Assembly: GCA_023898765.1 (NCBI GenBank)
Contig: CP060238.1
Coordinates: 434,001 to 498,000 of the forward strand
Source of the DNA: Rhodospirillales bacterium
GTDB lineage: Bacteria; Pseudomonadota; Alphaproteobacteria; Micavibrionales; Micavibrionaceae
DNA: 64,000 bases
Reading direction: 5' to 3'
In this document: in pieces, positions 34,129 through 43,600 of the stretch
Numbering within the stretch: position 1 is the first letter of the stretch
Layout of the letters: the number at the start of each line of letters is the position of its first letter
Made by a program: the position numbers and the translations under genes
The notes under the pieces: model-generated
The model's database searches: none
Told to the model about the DNA's origin: nothing
The model's input: the letters and a program-made list of their open reading frames with translations, nothing else

Positions 34129-34260
34129 CTAAAATATATCCTGAATCCATTCGCCGGCATCTTCGATATCTTTTCCCGCGCCTTCGAATGTATGGCTGCA
34201 TCCGGCCAAAAAACCGCTTGTGAGCAATAAAACTGCAATCATGCATATTTTTTTGTGCAT
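34129..34260 (-). CDS. Entericidin A/B-like lipoprotein, 43 aa
   Basis: This short gene encodes a 43-residue lipoprotein: basic start MHKK, a hydrophobic helix, lipobox FLAGC (Cys21), then a tail with FEGAGKDIEDAGEWIQD. That tail matches the entericidin pattern (N/T-FxGxGkDiexaGdwIq). In E. coli EcnA and EcnB form an antidote/bacteriolytic pair; many Alphaproteobacteria have a single copy linked to stress responses. The start is the ATG at 34260 and the stop TAG is at 34129-34131. Confidence 0.85.
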   Translation of the reverse strand: MHKKICMIAVLLLTSGFLAGCSHTFEGAGKDIEDAGEWIQDIF

Positions 34261-34415
34261 TCTATCTATGTGCCTTTTACTGGAGCTTTCATTCCTGTTA
34301 TTTCGACTTTACGCTCAAGGTGTAGCAAAACGGAGCAAAAAATAAAAGCGTTCCGTCTTTACTCAGGCCCATACCCTTTTTTGCCTGAGTTCCGGAACAA
34401 CCTGATCCTGTTTCG

Positions 34416-34445
34416 ATTATAGGGGAATCGGGCAGCTTATATCAA
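34416..34445 (-). promoter_or_regulatory. Promoter for the entericidin gene
   Basis: On the minus strand, TTGATA (34440-34445) and a perfect TATAAT (34416-34421) are separated by 18 bp. The expected leader of about 150 nt contains the hairpin ACTCAGGC/GCCTGAGT near 34363-34392. GGGCAGC and GCTGCCC arms (near 34430 and 34470) flank the -35. Confidence 0.6.
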
Positions 34446-34499
34446 GTTTCCGTAATATTATCCTGTTCCGGCTGCCCTTATCCCGCTTCCCGCGTAATT

Positions 34500-36599
34500 T
34501 TAAACCCGTCTTTCATTTGTGCCTTGATGATACCCCCGGCTATGGAAGAAAGCCTGTAAGGCATCAAGCCTGGTTTTTATCTTCGCAAGCATGTTTTCCT
34601 TAAAGGACTGGTTATCTTCATAATTTTGTTCTGCTTCCGCACAAGCCTTCGCAAGCATGTTTGCTCCCAGATTCGCCGCCGCTCCTTTCATGCGATGCGC
34701 AGCCCTCTGCCAGTCTTCACTTTTATCATCCGTGCAGCTTTCTTCCAGTTCGCCGATGCTTAATTCCGTTTGTTTAAAAAACAGATCCAGCAACTCTTTC
34801 TCCTCTTCGGGATCGCCATCGGTAAATGTTTCGAAATGCTTCATATCAACAGGCGGCTCCAGTTTTTCTTTTTCCGGCGTCGGTGAAGCATCGTTTGTCG
34901 TTTTATTTGAAATTTGTTTTTGTATGGCTTCAATGATTTTATCCGCCTTAACGGGCTTGCTGACATAATCGTCCATGCCTGCTTTCAAACATTTTTCCCT
35001 GTCCCCGATCATGGCATTTGCCGTTAAGGCTATAACAGGGAGATGCCTGTCCGTTCCCTGTTCTTTTTCCCGCAGGATTGTCGTCGCGTGATAGCCGTCA
35101 AGCACGGGCATTTGACAGTCCATCAGAACAACATCATAGGAATTGGCATCAATCATATCCAGAGCTTCCTGTCCATCATGCGCCAGATCAACATAGGAAA
35201 AGCCGAGCTTTTTAAGCAGTTTTATAATGAAAACCTGATTTACAGGATGGTCGTCAACGGCAAGTATTCTGATATTCTTCCGTATCTCTTCGGTGTCATA
35301 GCTTTTGTCTTTGTCGAGAAGGTTCACCGGCTCCATATCTTCATCGGCTGTGCTCAGAGGCACCGTGAACCAAAATGTCGAACCCTGCCCTTCGACGCTA
35401 TCAACGCCTATCTTGCCTCCCATCATATTGATAAGCTGCTGGGTAATGGCAAGCCCCAGCCCCGTTCCGCCGAATTCCCTTGTGACCGAGGTATCGGCCT
35501 GCGTAAATTTTTCAAAAATGGCGTCTTTTTTATTTTCGGCGATTCCTATGCCTGTGTCTTTGACGGCAATGAACAGGTACGGTTCTTCTTTTTCAAAAGC
35601 GGTTTTCAGGAAAACGGTTACGCTTCCCTTTTCGGTAAATTTGATAGCGTTGCTTATCAGGTTTCTAAGGACCTGTTGTATTCTGCTGTAGTCGCCAATA
35701 ACCGTTGAAGGCACTTTTTCATCGCGGTCAAGCGTTAACGCAAGCCCTTTGTCATTCGCAATAGGCAGGAATAGCTGGACAACCTGTTGCGCGGCGATTC
35801 CTATATGGAAAGGCACATTTTCGATTTCCAGCTCACCGGCTTCAATTTTGGAAATATCAAGTATATCGTTTAAAAGAGATAGAAGGTTTTGGCTTGAGCC
35901 ATGCAGTATTTCAGCATTGTCTCTCTGATCCGGACTAAGATTGGAATCCAGAATAAATTCGGTCATGCCGATTATGCCGTTTAGAGGTGTGCGTAATTCA
36001 TGACTCATATTGGCGAGGAATTCGCTTTTCGCAATGTTTGCAGATTCCGCTTTCTCCTTTTCTTCCCTTAACTCTTCTTCAAAAGATTTTCTTTCTGTGA
36101 TGTTGCGTTCTATAGCGGCGAAATGAGTAATGTTTCCTCTTTTGTCTTTTACGGGAACAACGCTGATATCCAGCCAATAGGGGACGCCGTCTTTGGTATA
36201 GTTTTTTAATTCGCCTTGAAACGACCTGCCTTTGGAGAGGGATGTTTTTAAGGCATCGAGGACTTCCCGGCTGGTGTCTTCGCCTTGTAAAATGCGCGGT
36301 GTTTTTCCTATGATTTCTTCGGCGTCATAGCCGGATATTTTTGAAAAAGCGCCATTAACATAGACGATTTTCGGCCCATTGTTCTCCAGATCTGCCGTCG
36401 TGATGACGATGGCATCGTTGGCGTTAATGACAGCCGCTTCCAGCAATCTGGCGTCTTCATGCAGCTGTTCGTTTAACGCATAGATTTCCCGGCTTTTTCC
36501 TTCCAATAGGGTTTCTGCCTCCTTCCGCGCTTTCTTTTCACGGGCGAGGCGTTTTTCCAGCCGGGAAATTTTCCTGTCTTTATCGATATCTTCACTCAT
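34500..36599 (-). CDS. Hybrid sensor histidine kinase with PAS, receiver and Hpt domains
   Basis: The 699-residue soluble kinase has no membrane helix. A coiled coil (residues 8-50) is followed by a PAS domain (about 52-165). HisKA has phospho-acceptor His200 in MSHELRTPLNG. The HATPase contains the N-box NLISNAIKFT and the GGTGLGLAI region. The receiver domain has Asp494 (VLMDCQMP) and the Hpt domain has His635 (AAHRMKGAAANLG). The start is the ATG at 36599, which overlaps the stop of the H-NOX gene. This kinase therefore very likely receives the NO or redox signal from H-NOX and passes phosphate through its Hpt to the single-receiver proteins encoded upstream. Confidence 0.93.
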   Translation of the reverse strand: MSEDIDKDRKISRLEKRLAREKKARKEAETLLEGKSREIYALNEQLHEDARLLEAAVINANDAIVITTADLENNGPKIVYVNGAFSKISGYDAEEIIGKTPRILQGEDTSREVLDALKTSLSKGRSFQGELKNYTKDGVPYWLDISVVPVKDKRGNITHFAAIERNITERKSFEEELREEKEKAESANIAKSEFLANMSHELRTPLNGIIGMTEFILDSNLSPDQRDNAEILHGSSQNLLSLLNDILDISKIEAGELEIENVPFHIGIAAQQVVQLFLPIANDKGLALTLDRDEKVPSTVIGDYSRIQQVLRNLISNAIKFTEKGSVTVFLKTAFEKEEPYLFIAVKDTGIGIAENKKDAIFEKFTQADTSVTREFGGTGLGLAITQQLINMMGGKIGVDSVEGQGSTFWFTVPLSTADEDMEPVNLLDKDKSYDTEEIRKNIRILAVDDHPVNQVFIIKLLKKLGFSYVDLAHDGQEALDMIDANSYDVVLMDCQMPVLDGYHATTILREKEQGTDRHLPVIALTANAMIGDREKCLKAGMDDYVSKPVKADKIIEAIQKQISNKTTNDASPTPEKEKLEPPVDMKHFETFTDGDPEEEKELLDLFFKQTELSIGELEESCTDDKSEDWQRAAHRMKGAAANLGANMLAKACAEAEQNYEDNQSFKENMLAKIKTRLDALQAFFHSRGYHQGTNERRV

Positions 36600-37138
36600 T
36601 GTTTTGTTAAGGTAAAGATCCTGCAAAACTGACCTTCGGTGTTTTTATCTTCACCTTCGATTGTGATGTTTTCCTTGTAAAAATCGGCGCAGCCCTGCAT
36701 CAAGCCATGTGCAAAATCGGCAAAAGGGCACTGGGACCTGTAGGTCATTTTTAGCACGTTTCCGTTTTGCCTTTCCGTTTCAAATGAAGGGAGAACGGCA
36801 TCCGGATAGAGCTTTTTTACTTCCACGTGAATATAGTCGTGCACGCCTTCCAAAAATTCAAAGGCGGATTTTTGTTCTTCGAACAGTTGGGGCATCAGTT
36901 TATTGAAACGGAAGAAAAGATGATGCCCGTATTTATAGACCAGATCCCTGACACTCAGTCCGGAATGCTTGCTAAGGGTGCCGACGATTTCGAGCAGCTC
37001 CCGATGATCATAGGTGCCGACGGCCGTATAGGCCCCTCCGGACTCAAGATCGCAATCGTCAAAGACGTCATCCATCATGTCCTCGCCAAATGTTGCTTCC
37101 ACCATATCAATAAGCTCTGTGAAAACGATTCCCTTCAT
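36596..37138 (-). CDS. H-NOX heme-NO-binding sensor protein
   Basis: The 180-residue soluble protein matches the HNOB/H-NOX family that binds heme and senses NO or O2. The proximal heme ligand is His104 in YIHVEVKKLYPDAVLPSF. The heme-propionate motif YxSxR appears as Y133-R-S135-Q-C137, so arginine is replaced by cysteine. That could alter heme binding or add a redox thiol. The gene is coupled (ATGA) to a hybrid histidine kinase, the usual partner in bacterial H-NOX signalling that controls biofilm formation and motility. Confidence 0.88.
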   Translation of the reverse strand: MKGIVFTELIDMVEATFGEDMMDDVFDDCDLESGGAYTAVGTYDHRELLEIVGTLSKHSGLSVRDLVYKYGHHLFFRFNKLMPQLFEEQKSAFEFLEGVHDYIHVEVKKLYPDAVLPSFETERQNGNVLKMTYRSQCPFADFAHGLMQGCADFYKENITIEGEDKNTEGQFCRIFTLTKQ

Positions 37139-37182
37139 TGCGTTACCTTTCCTTTCGAAATATTCACAATCTATCCTAAAGT

Positions 37183-38037
37183 CTAACCTGAATGGTTTTG
37201 TATGTAATGCAGTAATTGCTCTTTCAGGAACGGCTTGGCGATAAAGCCGCTGGCGCCTTCTTCCAGCGCTTCGGCGATATTGTCCAGATTATTATTGCTG
37301 CTGAACATAACGACACATAGGCCCGGGTCGTTGCGCATAATCCAGCTTAATACTTCACGGCCGTTCTTATCGGGTAAATCAATATCCAGAAAAACAATGT
37401 CGGGCTGAAAAGAGTGAATTTTGGAAAAGGACTTGTTCGCCGTCGCCGCCGTGACAAGATCACAATCATGTTTGAGGCTTTTTCTTACCATCCAGCGCGT
37501 AACGGGATCGTCCTCGACCAAAAGAACCCTTGTTTGTCCTTGTCTGTTTTTGTTGGTTTTGACAGCGAACGTTCCTATGTCCGGCGCCCCTTTTTCATCA
37601 GGAAAGGCGTAAAGATCGGCATAAGCCGAGGCGGAAACCGAAAGGCTTTCATCCTCTTGTTTAAGCGCGCGCCGAACATATAAAGGCCCCTCCTGTTCCA
37701 GATCATAAATGGCAAGCGCGCTCGATAACGAAGTCTCGTCTTCGATTATATGGCGTATCTGTTCACCGGCCTGGGCCAGAGCGCGTTTTGATACGTTCTT
37801 GCAAAAAAGATGGATCTGGAAATTTTCACAAAAAAAGACCTCTCCTTCTATCTCTTTGAAATACGATTGTAACAGGGGCTGTATTAAAGGGATGCAGCCT
37901 GAAAAGGATGCCTTGTCGCCTTCTTCGTCCAATTCGATATGCAGGCACCTCCAGTCCTGCCAACTCAAAGGGGTTTTGCCGATGGATGTAATAATTTGAA
38001 CCAGTCTTTTGTCTTTTTTACCGGATTGAATATCCAT
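37183..38037 (-). CDS. Response regulator with unknown N-terminal domain (copy A)
   Basis: The 284-residue protein has an unrecognised N-terminal domain of about 160 residues. A CheY-like receiver occupies residues 168-284, with acidic pocket VEDD, phospho-acceptor Asp218 (VFLDIDLP) and the conserved KPF lysine. Placing the receiver at the C-terminus with no output domain behind it is unusual. The start ATG at 38037 has AAGGA upstream and overlaps the end of its paralogue (copy B) by 20 bp. The N-terminal domain (a pattern like SFSGCIPLIQPLLQSYF, VFFCENFQIHLFCK) resembles that of copy B. Confidence 0.82.
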   Translation of the reverse strand: MDIQSGKKDKRLVQIITSIGKTPLSWQDWRCLHIELDEEGDKASFSGCIPLIQPLLQSYFKEIEGEVFFCENFQIHLFCKNVSKRALAQAGEQIRHIIEDETSLSSALAIYDLEQEGPLYVRRALKQEDESLSVSASAYADLYAFPDEKGAPDIGTFAVKTNKNRQGQTRVLLVEDDPVTRWMVRKSLKHDCDLVTAATANKSFSKIHSFQPDIVFLDIDLPDKNGREVLSWIMRNDPGLCVVMFSSNNNLDNIAEALEEGASGFIAKPFLKEQLLHYIQNHSG

Positions 38038-38941
38038 TTCCTTCCCCCTTTTGTTTTGCCTGAACGAACGGTGATTTTTCGATGTATTGGAAAAGCTTCT
38101 CCTTTGTAAAAGGTTTGACGACAAATCCTTTGGCGCCCTGCGCGACAGCCTTTAAGACATTTTCCCTGTCTCCCTTACCGCTCAGCATGACCACATAAGC
38201 GTCAGGATCAATTTCAAAGATTTTTTTCAAAACATCGTGGCCCGTAATGTCAGGAAGTCCGATATCCAGAAAAAGAATGTCGGGCGCTTTGCCCGCGTAA
38301 GTCATAATGGCTTCACGGCCGTTTTTGGCCGTAAGCACATAATGTTCTTTGCCGAGGGCGTTCTTAATCAGCCGCTGCGAAAATAAATCGTCTTCAACAA
38401 AAAGGATTTCAGGGACGTCCCTTGCAGAGCGTCTGGACGATAATGTGGATATAAGCTTTTTTTCAATTTCTATATCCAGAAGTTTTTGCCGGTACAGTTC
38501 CGCCTCTTTTTCGGCTTTTTGCTGTGCGCGTTTGTTTTTTTCGATTTCACTATTTTCAATTTTACGGGCGCAAATGGGCTTGAGCGCTTCCAGATCAACC
38601 TTGATTTCATAAAGAAAAGCCAGATCCTTCGAAAACAGAGGCCGGGAGAAGGGGGCAGGCGTAAGTTTGGCGGCTAAATGGGCTAAAAACCGGCCGAGGT
38701 TTTTCTTGGTGATAAACTTTGTCAAAATAAACACGTCGTTATCGTTGCAAAGAAAAACCTCCCCCGCTTTATCGTCAAAAAAGGCATCAAGTTCTTTTAT
38801 GAAGGGCTGAAACCATTTTTGTGACTCAATGCCGGATTGAGAGAACTTTAAATAAAGGCATCTTTGCGATGTGTTCTTTTTCCAATGGTTTTGAATAGAG
38901 TCAAACAAGGACCTTTCGGCATCTTCTTTAACAATTTTCAT
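38018..38941 (-). CDS. Response regulator with unknown N-terminal domain (copy B)
   Basis: The 307-residue paralogue of copy A has an N-terminal domain of about 125 residues (QKWFQPFIKELDAFFDD, VFLCNDNDVFILTKF). A charged coiled coil follows (about 126-165, NSEIEKNKRAQQKAEKEAELYRQKL), then a receiver domain (about 176-295) with Asp226 in LFLDIGLP. Both proteins probably accept phosphate from the hybrid kinase. It is the first gene of a four-gene leftward set ending with the kinase. Confidence 0.82.
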   Translation of the reverse strand: MKIVKEDAERSLFDSIQNHWKKNTSQRCLYLKFSQSGIESQKWFQPFIKELDAFFDDKAGEVFLCNDNDVFILTKFITKKNLGRFLAHLAAKLTPAPFSRPLFSKDLAFLYEIKVDLEALKPICARKIENSEIEKNKRAQQKAEKEAELYRQKLLDIEIEKKLISTLSSRRSARDVPEILFVEDDLFSQRLIKNALGKEHYVLTAKNGREAIMTYAGKAPDILFLDIGLPDITGHDVLKKIFEIDPDAYVVMLSGKGDRENVLKAVAQGAKGFVVKPFTKEKLFQYIEKSPFVQAKQKGEGNGYSIR

Positions 38942-39173
38942 CTCGACTCCCTTCCGTTAAAATAAGTTTTCATAATATCTTTATAGCAACCGGCATGCCA
39001 AAATTTTTGTGCTTATTTTTCAACGGCTTATGCGAATCCTTCCTTAAGTTATTCTCATTTTGAAACGTTTTATTTTGATAATTTTTATGCATAAATCTCA
39101 AATTAGAACGCTTTTTTAATCTTTATTTGTTAGCCTGATGACAGGGGTAAAAACATTTCGGGAGACCAGCCAT

Positions 39174-40079
39174 ATGTCCGATTCAATCCTGATCGTTGAA
39201 GATGATCCTATGCAGCAAAAAATGCTTGGAACGTTGCTGCGCCGGAAAATCGGGTTTGAATCACAAGTCGCCCCTAACGGGCGGGAGGCTTTGGACATTC
39301 TTGGCAGGGATGACAAAAGAGCTATAAAGCTTGTGATTCTTGATATTGACATGCCCGTTATGGGGGGGATGGAGGCTCTGGAGATTATGGCGCAGCGTTA
39401 TCCGGGCCTTCCCGTCATTATGCTGACGGGGACCAGGGATATTGAAGAGGCGGTCAAGGCGATCAAGCTTGGCGCTATCGATTTCATGACCAAGCCGTAT
39501 GAAGGGGAAAGGATGGCAATAACGGCTAAAAATGCTCTTAAGCTCAGCATCCTTTCTAAAGAAGTAAAACGGCTAAAAAACGAAAAGGAAGGCCACTATA
39601 GATTTGACCATTTAATAGGCCATGACGGCGGTCTGCAGGAGGCCGTTAATATGGGGCGCAAAGCCGCAGCATCTGACATACCCGTCCTTATTTCCGGAGA
39701 GACAGGCGTTGGAAAGGAAGTGTTCGCCCAAGCCATCCACGGGGAAAGTGCGCGCTTGGGAAACCCGTTTATCGCCGTCAACTGTGGCGCTATTCCGGCA
39801 CAGCTCGTTGAAAGCACCTTGTTCGGACATGAAAAAGGGGCTTTTACCGGCGCAACAGATAAGGCCACAGGCAAGTTCCGCGAAGCCGAAGGGGGCACGA
39901 TTTTTCTGGATGAAGTGGGCGAGCTTCCACTGGATTCCCAGGTAAAGCTCTTGCGTATCCTTCAGCAAAAAGAGGTTGAGCCTGTCGGGGCAAGCAAAGC
40001 CGTTCCTGTAAACATACGCGTTTTATCGGCGACCAACCGCAACCTTGAAGAAGAAGTCAAGGCAGGAAACCTTTGTTAA
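39174..40079 (+). pseudogene. Sigma-54-type response regulator, truncated at the island junction
   Basis: The receiver domain (Asp57 in VILDIDMP) is followed by the first half of an NtrC-type AAA+ domain. Walker A GETGVGKE, the sigma-54 contact loop GAFTGA and Walker B IFLDEVGELP are present. The protein stops after 301 residues at KAGNLC, exactly where relatives continue FREDLYYRLNV. The sensor II part and the Fis-type DNA-binding domain are gone. The sequence after about 40070 is unrelated, so an insertion or deletion cut the gene. The start ATG at 39174 has GGGAG upstream. The remnant could still act as a phosphate sink. Confidence 0.85.
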
Positions 40080-40537
40080 ACCTGCTGGCATGGTTGTCTT
40101 TAAACACTCTCGGCCACCGCAAGTCCAGCCTTTAACAGGAGGTTGCTTATGCAGCACGACATCACAAAACTTTGCGCAGATTCTTTGCGCTCCTATCGTC
40201 ATGTACTACCGGCCCGAATGGGGAGAAAGTCAGCGGCCATTATCAGTTAGGATATGAACGCTACGAGCCTTGTGAAGATGGCTATGTATTGCGGGAAAGC
40301 CAGCAATACAACCAAGCAAAGTGCTATGTTGCAAGATGCGCGCCGGGAAGATACAGCAATGATAATCATTATTGCGACAGCTACCAAGCCGTTTTGCGCC
40401 CAAAACCCAACTACGTAAAAATGTGGGTTGATGGTGATTATCTGGGGCAGTATTTTTACTAACACCTCTTGCGGTTGTTAAATCGGTGGATTTTTTGCAA
40501 AGTTCTTGAAAATCTGGCGTTTTTTCTAAATTACCCC
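40080..40537 (+). other. Junction region with small ORF remnants
   Basis: A 33-codon ORF (40149-40250) starts after a perfect AGGAGG and begins MQHDITKLCADSLRSYRHV; I do not recognise it. In another frame, open from 40136 to 40462, the sequence RRFFALLSSCTTG looks like a lipobox. It is followed by a Cys-rich stretch (YEPCEDGYVL, CYVARCAPGRYSN, HYCDSYQ), but there is only a TTG (40172) to start it. This looks like a fragment of an exported Cys-rich protein. The rest is AT-rich. Confidence 0.35.
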
Positions 40538-40565
40538 TTGTCCCCCCCCCCCCGATTTTTATAAT
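40538..40565 (+). promoter_or_regulatory. Promoter with a C12 tract in the spacer (possible phase-variable switch)
   Basis: A -35-like TTGTCC (40538-40543) and a perfect -10 TATAAT (40560-40565) are 16 bp apart. The spacer consists largely of a run of twelve C residues (40542-40553). Such tracts change length by strand slippage; in Neisseria porA and opc they tune expression by changing the -35/-10 distance. Transcription would begin near 40572, about 57 nt before the autotransporter start. Confidence 0.55.
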
Positions 40566-40628
40566 ATAAACTGTGGAATTCTAAGTGTTTTCCGCTCACG
40601 ATTGTATTCAACCCAGATTTTGTTCGAT

Positions 40629-43600
40629 ATGCGCTTGCCGGGAAAACAGTTTAGACATTTTACCACTGGACTTATGTTCCTTTTGCTCATCCCGCTCCAC
40701 TGGGGATTTTCGGCAAGCCCGGTCAATGCAGGGGAAACTTCATCCTCTCTGGTATTTCAAAAACTTGATAATATTGATCCCGAAGCCCTTTCTCCTGAAG
40801 AAGCGAAAAGCCTGATTCGTGAACTGAAAAGTTTGGCGCAGAAAGAGGAGGCGGCTTCTTCTTCATTATATAAAAGCACCCCTTATCCCAAAAAAGAGCG
40901 TGAATACAGCGCGTGGGAGCGGCGTATCGCGCAGGAAGTCATTGCCACGGGGCAAATGCTGGAGGGCGACCCCAGATTTGATGATGTGGTGTCCACGTTG
41001 GCGCAGCGTGGTCGCTCGATATTGCCGGATGGTTCTAACGTGACGCAGGACTGGGTGCGGGAGAATTTGCAGGATGTTTTACCCGCGATTGATAATAAAA
41101 TGGCGGCAGCGGCGATGAATGCGGCAACGGGAGAGATTGCCAGAGGAACCGGCGACATGGCGAACGGTTTTGCCCAATCACAGATAGGATCGCAAATTGG
41201 CTTATCCGGGGAAGGGCAAAGCTATGATCTAGGCGGCAATCTTAAACAAACGGCCATTCGCAGCGGCCTGGAAGGGGTAAAGGCAGCAGCGTCGGCAAGC
41301 GATATTTATGCTCTGAATCACCTGGAACTGGAATACTCCCTTTCGGGTGACGGAATTGATGAATACTCGGTTTTAACCGTCCAACCGCTCTGGGACAGTG
41401 CCGATTTGCGTCATAACATTTTCGCGCAGGCTTCCTACGCCAACAAACAGGTTGAAGATATAGGTGCGGATACAAGCCAGCGCCGCGATACGGTGAATGC
41501 CGGGCTTGCTTACCGCTACATTACACCAGATGAACAGCATATGTTCGGGGCCAATGCCTTCTTCGATCACCAGTGGCCGTATCACCATAATCGCATGTCG
41601 TTGGGGCTGGATTATAAAACCAGCCTGTACGGTGTGGCGTTCAATAAATATGTCGGCCTGTCCGACTGGCGCGGACGTGATGACGGTTATGAAGAAAAAG
41701 CATTAGGAGGTGAAGATCTGGAAGTTTCGGGGCGTTTGCCCCAAGCCCCGGAACTGGAAGTGTTTGCCAAGGGCTATCATTGGAGTCAGGAAAAGACACC
41801 TGTTATCAATCCGGACGGGGACGATATATGGGGCTATCAGTTTGCGGCGGAATACACGCCGGTGAATGCCTTTACGATCCGTTCCCAAGCGACAAGAGAC
41901 AATGAAATGGACGATATGGAAGGGCAGATTACCATGCGCCTGAATTATCGTTTCGGGCAGGGATGGGATGATTTGTGGAAGCGCCCGACTTACAATCTTG
42001 ATTCCGTTCTGGATCGGCGTTTTGAGAAAGTGCGCCGGAACAATGAAATACGGGTACAGGTGCGTCAAGACCCTGATGTAACGGCGCGCGTGACCTTTGC
42101 ACAAGGGGCAAATGTCAGTGTCGGGCAATCTCTGGCCTTCGGCACGACGATTACGACCGGCGGCGCGGGCGGCGACGGAGCCACGGTAGTCTTCGGCAAC
42201 GGCGCAAGGCTGGATGTGGGACAAAATACGCAAGTGCGGATTGAAAAAGACCAGATCGTCCTGATTACCGGGATTATACAATTCACCAGCGGCAGTGGCG
42301 GCATAACGGTTATTGCCGTGCCGGGCGGTACAATCGACCTGATAGGAACGGACGTGGATGTGCGCGTATCGGGCGGCACCACGACGCTGCGGGTGCGTGA
42401 TGGCGCAGCGGACTTTACAGACGATACCGGTACAACGCGCGTGAATACGGAAGAACTGGCCGAAGCACAGGATGGGGATGGGCTGGCACCGCAAATCCGC
42501 GCCGAAGGTACGGCCATTTATGAGACACATACAAGTGAAGCGCACACGCAGCTTGATCTCGTCGGCCCGCAGCCTTCCAATCCGAAAGCCGCGCCTTTTG
42601 CCGATGAAGCGGTCAGTGTGGCCGGCACGCTGGCTACGGGCAATACACTGACCTTTACCGTGCCATTGACGGGAAGCGTCACGGTCACCGGAATGCCGAG
42701 GCTACGCTTTACCCTGGGCGGTCTGGATCGTCTGGCCGATTATGCGAGCGGCAGCGGCACATCCACGCTTGTCTTTACTTATGATGTTGTGGGTGCGGAT
42801 GAAACATTGTCCAATATCGTTGCCGAGGAAATCGAGAAGAACGGCGGTACGTTGACCGGCACAAACGGCGCGCCGATGGTGCGGACGGTCAGCGGCGGAT
42901 TGTCCGGCACGGTGCCGGATGTCACCATGCCGACGATTGCAGGCTTTACGGCGGTATCGAGCGGCGGCGACCCGGCAGGAATTGGCGATATAATCACGGT
43001 GACATTAAACGCGAATGAAGACCTTGTGCAAAGCGGCACGCCGAGCTTAACGCTGAATATTGGTGGCACGTCCCGCACCGCGAATTTCTCCGCGATCAAT
43101 GCCGGTAACGCCGAATTTACCTACACGGTGCAGGCGGGGGACAATGACGCGGACGGGATCACGATTACCGCGATCACTGTGGCGGCGGATGAGCTGGAGG
43201 ATGCGTCCGGCAACGATCTGGATACGACATTTGCTCTGCCACATAATTTAAGCCTTGATGTAAGCACGATCCTTCTAGGTCTTTCATCTTGCCCGTCCGG
43301 TGATTTGTCCGCCCCGGCCAATTCAGGCTGTGCGCGCCTGTTTGGGGCGGATCCCACGGATATGGATGATGTGATGGTTTATGCCGGGGATGTACCGGGC
43401 ACAACCACGGACTTCTTCGTGCGCCGCTGTGATCTGGGGCAGGACTATGACCCGGTTGACGACCGCTGTGAAAATGGCGGCGGCGATCCGAATACCAGAG
43501 ATACGATGCAATGGAAAAATGCCAATACGGAATCCGACACAACGAATATAGGAACGGGTACGGCTTGGACAAATGTAAATGCCACGGATGGCCCTGGCAA

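Noticed and set aside
41703..42545. Long antisense frame within the autotransporter
   Set aside because: Composition follows the sense-strand codon bias and no domain is recognisable.
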